DNA from: Gaiellasilicea sp045403015
GTDB lineage: Bacteria > Actinomycetota > Thermoleophilia > Gaiellales > Gaiellaceae
Assembly (NCBI GenBank): GCA_045403015.1
Contig: JAXIPI010000258.1
Location: 1-19,184 of the forward strand
Reading direction: 5' to 3'
DNA: 19,184 nt
Shown here: positions 8,556 through 15,628 of the stretch, piece by piece
How the letters are laid out: each line of letters opens with the position of its first letter
Position numbering within the stretch: position 1 is the stretch's first letter
The notes under the pieces: generated by a model
What the model saw: the letters and a program-made list of their open reading frames with translations, nothing else
Told to the model about the DNA's origin: nothing
Database searches by the model: none
Translations under genes and position numbers: made by a program

Positions 8556-9922
8556 AGGCCGTCGGAGCACGACTCCCGCGCTACGACGGCGTCGCCCACG
8601 TCACCGGCCGCACGATGTACGTCGACGACATCCGCGCGACCGGCACGCTCTGGGCAAAGGCACTGCGCTCACCCGTGGATCATGCGGACATCACCGGGCT
8701 CGACCTCTCGAAGGCCGAGGCGATGAAGGGCGTGCATGCGGTCATCACCTGGAAGGACGTGCCTCTACTCGAGTACGGCCATCTGTCCGCACTCGGGATC
8801 CCGGAGGACGAGCCGCTGCTCGCGAAGGACAACGTTCGCTACAAGGGCCAGCCCATCGCAGTCGTCGCAGCGGAGGACGAGGAGACCGCGCAGGCCGCTG
8901 TCGAGGCGATCGGCCTCGAGCTCACGGAGAAGCCGGCCCTCTTCGACGTCCGCAAGGCGTTCGACGCGGACGCGCCGAAGGTGCACCACTGGGGCAACTG
9001 GTACCCGCACTTCGAAGGTGAGATGGACCGGCGGCAGATCCGCAAGGGCTCGATCGACGAGGCGTTCGAGCAGGCGGACGTGATCGTGCAGGGCGTCTAC
9101 CGGCCGGCCGCGATCGAGCACGTCCCGGTCGAGACGCAGGTGTGCCACGTCGTGCCGGAGGCCGACGGCCGCCTGACGATCTACTCCTGCACACAGGCGC
9201 TCTACTTCTCGATGGGCGTGGTCGCCGCGCACCTGCAAGTGCCGCTGAACAAGCTCAAGTTCGTCGGCGGCACGGTCGGCGGCGGGTTCGGCGGCAAGGT
9301 GGACACCGCGACGGACACGATCTGCGCGCTCCTCGCGCTCAAGTCGGGCCGGCCGGTGAAGTGGCGCTGGACGCGCGAGGAGGAGTTCCTCTGCTCCTCG
9401 ACGCGCGCACCGTGGCACATGGAGATCGCGGACGCGGTGACGAAGGACGGCTGGATCCTCGGCCGCAAGATGCTGACACTGCACGACTCGGGTGCCTATG
9501 CCCGCTTCTCTCCCTACGGCCTCACGAAGCACAGCTTCCACCACACCGGCGCCTACACGATCCCGCACCTGGAGTTCGACGGCTACGTGGTCTTCACGAA
9601 CCGCGTGCCGACGACGGCGATGCGAGGGTTCGGCGTCACCTCGGTCTCGTTCGCGGTCGAGACACACATGAGCCGGATCGCGCTGGAGCTCGGCCTCGAC
9701 CCGTTCGAGATCAGGCTCAAGAACGCCAACCGCAAGGGTGACACGTCGCCGAACGGGATCGCCTACACCGATCCGTCGACAGTTCCCACAATCCAGGCGG
9801 TCGCGGACGAGCTCGGTCACGAGCTGTCGGCCGACTACCGCACCGCGACGAGCGAGCCTCGGACAGGCGCGTGGCTGCCCGAGCACCTCGTCGGCCAACT
9901 CGGAGACACGGAGGCCCACTGA
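8552..9922 (+). CDS. Mo-hydroxylase molybdopterin subunit, N-terminal half
   Basis: This 456-residue protein covers the first half of a xanthine dehydrogenase-family large subunit, normally about 750-800 residues in one chain. Residues 1-140 form the hammerhead domain. The cofactor loop GGGFGGK is at 243-249, and the substrate-pocket motif TTAMRGFG at 354-361 has R358 at the place of the substrate-binding Arg of xanthine oxidases. CO dehydrogenase would have a Cys loop (AYRCSFR) here, so that activity is unlikely. The protein ends at a TGA overlapping the ATG of the next gene, which carries the remaining domains. The two products probably assemble into one active site. The substrate may be a purine, N-heterocycle or aldehyde and cannot be fixed from sequence. 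Confidence 0.9.
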   Translation: MKAVGARLPRYDGVAHVTGRTMYVDDIRATGTLWAKALRSPVDHADITGLDLSKAEAMKGVHAVITWKDVPLLEYGHLSALGIPEDEPLLAKDNVRYKGQPIAVVAAEDEETAQAAVEAIGLELTEKPALFDVRKAFDADAPKVHHWGNWYPHFEGEMDRRQIRKGSIDEAFEQADVIVQGVYRPAAIEHVPVETQVCHVVPEADGRLTIYSCTQALYFSMGVVAAHLQVPLNKLKFVGGTVGGGFGGKVDTATDTICALLALKSGRPVKWRWTREEEFLCSSTRAPWHMEIADAVTKDGWILGRKMLTLHDSGAYARFSPYGLTKHSFHHTGAYTIPHLEFDGYVVFTNRVPTTAMRGFGVTSVSFAVETHMSRIALELGLDPFEIRLKNANRKGDTSPNGIAYTDPSTVPTIQAVADELGHELSADYRTATSEPRTGAWLPEHLVGQLGDTEAH

Positions 9923-11019
9923 TGGCAATCCACAAGGGACGCGGCATCTCCGCAATCGAGTACCCGACCGGCATGAACCAGAACGGCGACCCGTCGCAGG
10001 CCTGGATCAAGATCAAGCCGGACGGGCGAGTGGATGTCTTCTCGGGCACCGCCGACATCGGGAACGGCTCGAAGACGATTCAGTCGCAGATCGTCGCCGA
10101 CACCCTCGGCGTCCCCTACGACTGGGTGACGTACGACAACTCGAACACGGACTCGTCGCCCGTCTGTACCGGAACCTTCGCCTCACGGGCGACGTTCGTC
10201 GCCGGCATGGCGGTGAAGAAGGCCGCCGAGAGCGCGAAGGCGAAGCTGCTGGAGATCGCGGGCAAGGAGCTCGAGATCGACGCCTCCGATCTCGAGGTCG
10301 AGGATGGAATGGTCACCGCGAAGGGGGCGCCGCAGAAGCAGATCTCCGTTGCCGACGTCGCCGTCGCGGCCACCTGGACGCACGGCGAGCTGATCACCGG
10401 TACCGGGGCGCACCTGAACCCGTATGCGGCGATCGTGGATCCGGAGACGGGTCGCGTCGACCTGCCGCCGCACGCAGCGATCTCGTACGCCGCCTGTGCG
10501 GCCGAGGTCGAGGTCGACGACGAGACCGGCCAGGTGAAGGTGACCCGGCTCGTCCAGTGCTTCGACGTCGGCAAGGCGATCAACCCGACTCTGGTCGAGG
10601 GTCAGATCGAGGGTGGCGCCGTGCAGGGCCTCGGGCTCGGGGTGCTGGAAAGCTGCTACCCGTACTACCCGAGCGTCGAGCACCGTGGTTCGCAGTTCGG
10701 CTCGTACCTCGCCCCCGGCATGGAAGACCTGCCGCAGGTGGACACGCTGATCATCGAAAACCCGTCCGCGGGAGGCCCGTACGGCGCGAAGGGCATCGGC
10801 GAGATGGCGAACAACCCACAGCCGCCTGCGATCGCAGCAGCCGTCTACGACGCCGTCGGCGTCTGGGTCACGGAGCTGCCGATCACTCCCGAGCGGGTGC
10901 TGCGAGCACTCGACGCGAAGCGGGAGCCGCGACGGGAGGGAAAGCTCGTCGCCTTCGACGACGAGCTCTCGGTCAACGCGTACTCGGACGGCGCCTTGAA
11001 GTTCGAGGTACCCGCCTGA
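9922..11019 (+). CDS. Mo-hydroxylase molybdopterin subunit, C-terminal half
   Basis: This 365-residue protein continues the large subunit. The ATG at 9922 overlaps the preceding TGA (TGATG). Visible family motifs are SGTADIGNGSKT (41-52, the usual GQG loop with Asn for Gln), CTGTFASRATFVAG (82-95, the conserved small-residue loop) and GGAVQGLG (231-238). The catalytic-base motif GAKGIGE ends in E294, equivalent to the active-site Glu of xanthine oxidase. With the upstream protein the total is about 820 residues, so nothing appears lost at the junction. Whether the split is natural or a recent frameshift cannot be decided from one genome, but both halves are intact and the junction is a proper coupling site. 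Confidence 0.9.
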   Translation: MAIHKGRGISAIEYPTGMNQNGDPSQAWIKIKPDGRVDVFSGTADIGNGSKTIQSQIVADTLGVPYDWVTYDNSNTDSSPVCTGTFASRATFVAGMAVKKAAESAKAKLLEIAGKELEIDASDLEVEDGMVTAKGAPQKQISVADVAVAATWTHGELITGTGAHLNPYAAIVDPETGRVDLPPHAAISYAACAAEVEVDDETGQVKVTRLVQCFDVGKAINPTLVEGQIEGGAVQGLGLGVLESCYPYYPSVEHRGSQFGSYLAPGMEDLPQVDTLIIENPSAGGPYGAKGIGEMANNPQPPAIAAAVYDAVGVWVTELPITPERVLRALDAKREPRREGKLVAFDDELSVNAYSDGALKFEVPA

Positions 11020-11402
11020 CGGCCTTCAGAAGCTGGAACGGCGTCGAGCCCCACCCTCTCTTCCCGGGTGTGGGGCTCCGCGCCGTCGGAGGCGAGCAGG
11101 TGATGCTCTGCCACGTCACCTACGAGCCCGGGACAACGGTGGCTCGGCATGCGCACGAGACGGCGGAGCAGGTGATGTGGATCGTCGAGGGCTCGCTGAC
11201 CATGACTGTCGCCGGCGAGACGAAGGAGCTCGCGGCCGGCGACCTCGTCGTAGTCAATCGCGGCGTGGAGCACGAGCTGCACTCACCCGGCGGCGTCACG
11301 TTCGTCGAAGCGCTCGCACCGGTGCTGCGCGACCACGTGCCCGATTCGGAGCGCGACCTCGTGCTGGGCGAGCAGGGCGACTCGCTACACGCCGACCGGT
11401 AG
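11016..11402 (+). CDS. Cupin-domain protein, probable CTG start
   Basis: This single-domain cupin has about 128 residues. Motif 1 is GTTVARHAHETAEQVMWIVEG (H-x-H, E and G in cupin spacing); motif 2 has GDLVVVNRGVEH with a conserved His. These give a His/His/Glu/His metal site. No in-frame ATG, GTG or TTG precedes the conserved N-terminus (FRSWNGVE). A CTG at 11016 overlaps the previous TGA as CTGA and sits 6-8 bases after GAGG, so a CTG start fits the coupling pattern of the operon. The alternative GTG at 11070 would remove about 18 residues, including a conserved part. It is the last gene of the operon; its catalytic or binding role is unknown. Its stop faces the VOC gene one base away. Confidence 0.75.
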   Translation: MTAFRSWNGVEPHPLFPGVGLRAVGGEQVMLCHVTYEPGTTVARHAHETAEQVMWIVEGSLTMTVAGETKELAAGDLVVVNRGVEHELHSPGGVTFVEALAPVLRDHVPDSERDLVLGEQGDSLHADR

Positions 11403-11403
11403 T

Positions 11404-11844
11404 TCAGCCGCGGATCGGCGAGCGTTCGGGCGCGCCGGCCTGATCCTGCCCCGTCCGCTCGAACAGCTCGACGACGTAACCGTCCGGGTCGAGGACGAAG
11501 AGCTGGTCGACGCCGTCACCCCGGGGCATCGGGCCGGCAGCAGGTGGAACGCCGTGCGCACCCAGCCGCGCCTGCCAGGCCGGCAGGTCGTCGACCTCGA
11601 GCGCAAGATGCGTAGCGAGGCCGCCCGCGATGCCGGGTCCCGGTGGCGGCATGCCCGCACGGCCGGTCGTGTCGGCCTCCGCGAGCAGGTGAATCTCCGT
11701 GCCCGCAAGCGCGAACCACGCACCTGCGAAGGCGAAATTCGACGGTCGCGACAGCTCTTCGAGGCCGAGCGCCTCGCCGTAGAAGCGCCGCGAGCGATCG
11801 AGGTCCGAGACGACGAGCCCGCAGTGCTGAAGACGGATGGTCAT
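11404..11844 (-). CDS. VOC-family (glyoxalase-like) protein
   Basis: This 146-residue vicinal-oxygen-chelate fold protein has two beta-alpha-beta-beta-beta modules. The first begins QHCGLVVSDLDRSRRFYGEALGL; the second begins THLALEVDDLPAW and ends VLDPDGYVVELFER. Likely metal ligands are H7, E50 or H52, H79 and E126, in the usual positions for dioxygenase/glyoxalase relatives. The gene converges on the cupin gene with one base between stops and diverges from the tautomerase gene. The substrate cannot be told from the sequence; glyoxalase I, extradiol dioxygenase and resistance-protein relatives share this fold. Confidence 0.85.
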   Translation of the reverse strand: MTIRLQHCGLVVSDLDRSRRFYGEALGLEELSRPSNFAFAGAWFALAGTEIHLLAEADTTGRAGMPPPGPGIAGGLATHLALEVDDLPAWQARLGAHGVPPAAGPMPRGDGVDQLFVLDPDGYVVELFERTGQDQAGAPERSPIRG

Positions 11845-11897
11845 CCGCCTACCGTACCGCCGCCGTAGGATCAGATCACCAACCGAGAGGAGCCCCC

Positions 11898-12080
11898 ATG
11901 CCCCTGATCGACGTCAAGCTCTACGACCGCCGCGTCACGGAGGAGTCCGTGCCGAAGATGATCGAGGCGCTCACGAACGCGCTGCACGAGTCGAGTGGTG
12001 CGGCCAAGGAGCACATCCACGTGATCATCCAGGGAATCGCACCGAGCCACTGGGGCCAGGGCGGCAAGCCAAGCGAGTAG
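11898..12080 (+). CDS. 4-oxalocrotonate tautomerase homologue
   Basis: This 60-residue protein is a tautomerase-superfamily subunit. Met is followed directly by Pro2, which becomes the catalytic N-terminal proline after Met removal. R11 and R12 follow the first strand (MPLIDVKLYDRR), and the C-terminal SHWGQGGKPSE loop has Trp where classical 4-oxalocrotonate tautomerase has Phe50. The ATG at 11898 is preceded by GAGAGGAG. The length is typical for hexameric 4-OT. It may isomerise a 2-hydroxy-dienoate/enol intermediate of the neighbouring pathways, but that link is inferred only from position. The stop lies three bases from the stop of the diol dehydratase gene. Confidence 0.9.
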   Translation: MPLIDVKLYDRRVTEESVPKMIEALTNALHESSGAAKEHIHVIIQGIAPSHWGQGGKPSE

Positions 12081-12083
12081 GGC

Positions 12084-14321
12084 TCACCGCGAGGGGACGG
12101 GCACGGCGAGCTCCAGCTCGAGCGGAGCCGCGCCCGCACGCACAGCCTGCGTCTCGCGCGCGTGCAGCAGCGTCGTGCGGACGATCAGCTTCGCGCGCGC
12201 GAAGTTGTCGAGCTCCGTCGGAACGGGGCCGACGCGGCGCCCGAGCGCATAGCCGGCGGCGTTCTGCCCCATCGCGCGATACGACGCGAGGGTGTACAGC
12301 GGCGACATCCCGAAGAGCTCGAGGTTGTCGAGCGGCTCGAGGTCGGCGCGGTGGATCACAGCCGTTCCCTTCGACTGAATTCCGAGCGCGACACGCGAGC
12401 CGGAGAGCTGCGCGCCGGCGTGCGCGATGAAGGCGACGTCGGCGGTGCGGCGGATGCGGACGAGGCGCGGCTTGGCTCCCACGTCGCGGATCCCCTCGCA
12501 GATCGCCTCCAGCACGTTCCGATGGCTCTGATCGGCGATCGTCTGCCTGATCGTGTCGGCGAACGCGGGGCCGACCGCCACGACGACCTCGTCCGGATCT
12601 GTCCCCTTCGCAGCCTCGTCGCCCTCGAGGACGACGGGCTCGGCATCTGCTTCGCTGCCGAGCAGCTCGGCCGGATCGACGACGTTCGGCAGCGACTGCA
12701 GCAGAAGCCACCGCTCGCCGTCGAGCCGGTAGCCGGTGCCGGGACCGGTGTACACGTTGGGGTCGTTCACGGCCGAATGGACGACGCCGTCCGCATCGAT
12801 CACCGCGGCGGTCTGCAGGTAGTCCGCCGAGATTCGCTGGCGCTGCATCGAGACGATCGCCTCCGCGACATCGCCGAAGCCGCGCCGGTCGAGTGCGAGC
12901 GCGATATCCAGCCCGGAAACACCGCGCGCGAGGAAGTCGTCGGCCGCCTCGACGTCGGCGGCGCGGTCCCGGTCAGGCATCTCGGTCGAGTCGTAGCCGA
13001 CAGTCGCAGCTTCGACTTCAGCATCTGAGATCAGCGGGAGGCCGAGCTCGGCGAAGACCGCCTGCACCGCTCGCGCCGCCGACTCGCGGACCCGGAGCAC
13101 CTCGTCCTCGACCACGGGCTCGATGCCGGCGTCGACCTGCCAGTCGCGCTGGAGCGTGAGCCACTCGTCGATGTCGTCGGCGTCGAAGTTCCCGCCCCCG
13201 AACGTGTTGTCGTGGCGCGGCATCACCGAGTAGCCGGACGTGACGAAGTCGGTGCCGGGCAGGAACTGGCCCATCAGCTTCGCCGTCTTGCGGATCTCGG
13301 AGTGCGAGGCGATCGCGTCGTTGCCGGAGGCGACCTCGAGGTCGAGCCACGCTGCGAGGACGTTCTCGCCCAGGATCGCACGCGTGCCGCCCGGCACCGC
13401 GAGCACGAGCGCGACACACGAGATCGACCCGTTCTGGACACCCTGCGTGCCGGCTGCGCGGGCTGCAGCGAGGCAGCGCGCCTCGAGGTAGAGCATCGAG
13501 AAGCCCTGCGCGTGACCCATCAAGGCCTCGGAGCCCGTGCCCGACGTGAACCGCACCTTGACGCCCCGCGAGGCGTAAGCCGCGCCCAGGAACGCCTTCG
13601 ACCACGGCGTGTCGTCGCCGTCGACGAAGACGGACTCGGTGCCGTAGACGGACAGCGTCTCGGCGTACGTGACGAGGCCGCGGATTGCCAGCTCGAGGTT
13701 GCGGCGCTCCTCGACCGCGCACTGGGTCATCACGCCCGGGCGACCCGTCTGCGCCCCGATCAGGAGCGAGATCGCGTTCAGAGGCGCGTAGCGCGCGACG
13801 CCGACGGTCGTCTCCATCTCGGCGAAGCCGCGCCGCGCCGCCTCGGCCGCGTCGGCCGCGAGGAGCGCAGGGCTCTCTTTCAGGTTCGTGACGTGCGCCT
13901 GGTTGGCCGGTACGCGCCTCGCACGCAGCTTCTTGAGCGCGAGCATCAGCTCGACGGGATCGAGCAGCCCGATCACGCGTGCGAGCTTCGCGGGCGTCAG
14001 GCCGCGCGCAAGGCGCACGAGCTCCTGACGGGGCACGTCGACGTCGACGAGCATGCGGGCGAGCGCGAGCTCGTCGAGCGCCATCGCCTCGCCGGCAATG
14101 CCGAGGTCGAGCCCGTGCGCCACGACGAAGCGGTCGATGACGTCGAAGTCGGGCGCCGCACGGCCGTCCAGGCGCACGACGGCGCCGTCCTCGACGAGCA
14201 GCTCCGGCTCTGGATCGAGCGGCCCGCCGGCAGCCACGAGGCCGAGCTCGGGATGCGGCGACACGAGCAGCTCGCGGTTCAGTTCGCGCCGCTCGCGCGC
14301 CTCGAAGCGCCGGCTACGCAT
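12084..14321 (-). CDS. B12-dependent diol dehydratase, fused large and medium subunits
   Basis: This 745-residue protein fuses two normally separate subunits of coenzyme-B12-dependent diol/glycerol dehydratase. Residues 1-550 match the large subunit (PduC). Its catalytic residues appear at the Klebsiella numbers: H143 (QAHVTN), E170, E221 (YAETLSVYG), Q296 (GVQNGS), D335 and S362. Residue 336, Gln in diol dehydratase, is Ala. After a linker (551-578), residues 579-745 match the medium subunit (PduD: VAVGPAFAD, LSGSRVALGIQSKGT, NLELF). The PduD encapsulation-type N-terminal peptide is absent. The ATG at 14321 overlaps the small-subunit stop by eight bases and is fixed by MRSRRFEA, matching PduC. 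The reaction is 1,2-diol to aldehyde plus water. No reactivase gene is in the window. Confidence 0.93.
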   Translation of the reverse strand: MRSRRFEARERRELNRELLVSPHPELGLVAAGGPLDPEPELLVEDGAVVRLDGRAAPDFDVIDRFVVAHGLDLGIAGEAMALDELALARMLVDVDVPRQELVRLARGLTPAKLARVIGLLDPVELMLALKKLRARRVPANQAHVTNLKESPALLAADAAEAARRGFAEMETTVGVARYAPLNAISLLIGAQTGRPGVMTQCAVEERRNLELAIRGLVTYAETLSVYGTESVFVDGDDTPWSKAFLGAAYASRGVKVRFTSGTGSEALMGHAQGFSMLYLEARCLAAARAAGTQGVQNGSISCVALVLAVPGGTRAILGENVLAAWLDLEVASGNDAIASHSEIRKTAKLMGQFLPGTDFVTSGYSVMPRHDNTFGGGNFDADDIDEWLTLQRDWQVDAGIEPVVEDEVLRVRESAARAVQAVFAELGLPLISDAEVEAATVGYDSTEMPDRDRAADVEAADDFLARGVSGLDIALALDRRGFGDVAEAIVSMQRQRISADYLQTAAVIDADGVVHSAVNDPNVYTGPGTGYRLDGERWLLLQSLPNVVDPAELLGSEADAEPVVLEGDEAAKGTDPDEVVVAVGPAFADTIRQTIADQSHRNVLEAICEGIRDVGAKPRLVRIRRTADVAFIAHAGAQLSGSRVALGIQSKGTAVIHRADLEPLDNLELFGMSPLYTLASYRAMGQNAAGYALGRRVGPVPTELDNFARAKLIVRTTLLHARETQAVRAGAAPLELELAVPVPSR

Positions 14322-14727
14322 GTGCGAGCAGCCCTCGCTGCTCGTAGACGGCCGCAGCTTCCCGCACGAACGCGGCCGTGCGCGCCGCCTCGCAGCCGTC
14401 GAGCCGGACCGCCCAGCTCTCCAATTCGGCTGCCGTCGACCGGCCCGGGCGAAGCGCCGTGTAGATCTCGAGCAGCTCGCCGTCGGAGACCAGCGCGAGC
14501 TCGGCGGCCCGCTCGAGGCTCTCGGCCAGCGGCTCCCTGCCTGCAGCATGCGCGACCGCCGCCTGCCGGCGCAGGGTCTCCGGCGTCGCCCTTGCATCGT
14601 GGGCCGAGATCCGGCCCGCCCGCACAGCCTCGAGCGTCACCTCGGCGAGCGGAGTCCCGCCGAGCGTCGACACGAGGTCTGGCCGACGGCTGCCGAGCGG
14701 GTAGTCGCGGATCGGATCGAAGCTCAT
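14314..14727 (-). CDS. B12-dependent diol dehydratase small subunit
   Basis: This 137-residue protein matches the small subunit of diol/glycerol dehydratase (PduE). Recognisable segments are RDYPLGSRRPD (7-17), TLEAVRAGRISAHDARATPETLRRQA (31-56), LERAAELALV, LEIYTALRPGRST and AAFVREAAAVYEQR. It is about 35 residues shorter than enteric PduE, lacking only the N-terminal extension, which fits a cytosolic enzyme rather than a microcompartment enzyme. It is encoded upstream of the fused large/medium gene and overlaps it by eight bases; in pdu and dha operons the small subunit comes last. Candidate operator site B lies 48 bases upstream of its ATG. Confidence 0.93.
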   Translation of the reverse strand: MSFDPIRDYPLGSRRPDLVSTLGGTPLAEVTLEAVRAGRISAHDARATPETLRRQAAVAHAAGREPLAESLERAAELALVSDGELLEIYTALRPGRSTAAELESWAVRLDGCEAARTAAFVREAAAVYEQRGLLAHA

Positions 14728-14774
14728 GGGGACGAGGCTTTAGGCTTGGCGCTGAAGCGATGAACAACGTCAAC

Positions 14775-14788
14775 GATAATCGATTTTC
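14775..14788. promoter_or_regulatory. Candidate operator, site B
   Basis: GATAATCGATTTTC is an imperfect palindrome in the 76-base gap between the divergent diol dehydratase small-subunit gene and the FAH-family gene. It has the same single mismatched pair as sites A and C. It sits 16 bases upstream of the FAH start, where a bound protein could block transcription; GATAAT itself resembles a -10 box for the rightward gene. Confidence 0.6.
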
Positions 14789-14803
14789 TGAGCGAGTCCA
14801 CTA

Positions 14804-15628
14804 ATGCGTCAGGTGCGGCTGAGTGGCCCGAACGGCGTCGAGGATGCAACCGTCGAGGACGGTGTCGTCCATGCCCAGCGCAGCGGCCGGATCGAGCTGC
14901 TCGACGCCGACCGGCTGACACTTCCAGAGCCGCACAGGCTCCTCCGCCCGCTCGATCCACCGGAGGTCTGGTGCGCGGGCGTCACGTATGAGCGCTCGCG
15001 AGATGCGCGCGTCGACGAGAGCGCCGTCCAGGACGTCTACACGCTCGTCTACGACGCCGAGCGTCCCGAGCTCTTTCTCAAGGACGCGGGCTGCCGCCGT
15101 ACGGTTGGGCCCGGTGAGCCGATCGGCGTCCGCTCGGACTCCTCGTGGAACGTGCCCGAGCCGGAGATCGGCCTGGTGGTCGGGTCCGGCGGCGAGATCG
15201 TCGGGGTCACGATCGGCAACGACGTCTCGTCCAGGGAGATCGAAGGAGCGAACCCGCTCTACCTGCCCCAGGCGAAGGTCTACGCCGGCGCCTGCGCGCT
15301 CGGGCCGGCCGTTCTCTCTCCCCTCCCCGCCGGACCGCTCGAGATCCGGATGCGGATCCTTGCCGAGACGGGACAGGAGCTCTTCGCGGGCGAGACGTCG
15401 ACCGCGCGCATGAAGAGGACGTTCGCCGACCTGGTCGCCTTCCTGTTGCGCGAGAACCCAGTCCCGCCCGGCAGCGTCCTGCTCACGGGAACCGGGCTCG
15501 TGCCTCCCGACGATTTCACGCTCGAGCCCGGGCACGTCGTCGAGATCGAGGTCCCCGGAATCGGCATCCTCGCGAACCCCGTCGTCTCCGCCGCCAGCAT
15601 CGTCGAAAGGAGCCTTGCTCATGTCTGA
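14804..15628 (+). CDS. FAH-family 2-keto-3-deoxy-pentonate dehydratase-like protein
   Basis: This 274-residue fumarylacetoacetate-hydrolase-fold protein is closest in motif to 2-dehydro-3-deoxy-D-arabinonate (or xylonate) dehydratases. Residues 115-126 read WNVPEPEIGLVV, followed by TIGNDVSSREIEG and NPLYLPQAKVY. Probable metal ligands are E119, E121 and D140; their spacing (2 and 21) is that of the Sulfolobus enzyme's Glu/Glu/Asp triad. The predicted reaction removes water from a 2-keto-3-deoxy sugar acid to give 2-oxoglutarate semialdehyde. The next gene, an aldehyde dehydrogenase, overlaps it by eight bases and would oxidise that product, which supports the call. Other FAH hydrolases or hydratases of related acids remain possible. 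Confidence 0.85.
   Translation: MRQVRLSGPNGVEDATVEDGVVHAQRSGRIELLDADRLTLPEPHRLLRPLDPPEVWCAGVTYERSRDARVDESAVQDVYTLVYDAERPELFLKDAGCRRTVGPGEPIGVRSDSSWNVPEPEIGLVVGSGGEIVGVTIGNDVSSREIEGANPLYLPQAKVYAGACALGPAVLSPLPAGPLEIRMRILAETGQELFAGETSTARMKRTFADLVAFLLRENPVPPGSVLLTGTGLVPPDDFTLEPGHVVEIEVPGIGILANPVVSAASIVERSLAHV

Noticed and set aside
8765..9955. A 396-residue minus-strand frame
   Set aside because: Antisense to the molybdopterin subunit, low-complexity and without recognisable motifs.
9738..11015. Long plus-strand frame leading into the cupin
   Set aside because: It is out of frame with the Mo-hydroxylase genes and rich in Arg/Gly; only the tail from 11016 is a real domain.
8552..11019. Aerobic CO dehydrogenase (coxL) identity, suggested by the CoxD/CoxE neighbours
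   Set aside because: The Cu-binding Cys active-site loop is absent; the motif is AMRGFG, as in xanthine dehydrogenase/aldehyde oxidase relatives.
13212..14804. A 530-residue open frame on the plus strand
   Set aside because: It is antisense to the diol dehydratase genes, with arginine- and glutamate-rich composition typical of GC-rich shadow frames and no family motifs.
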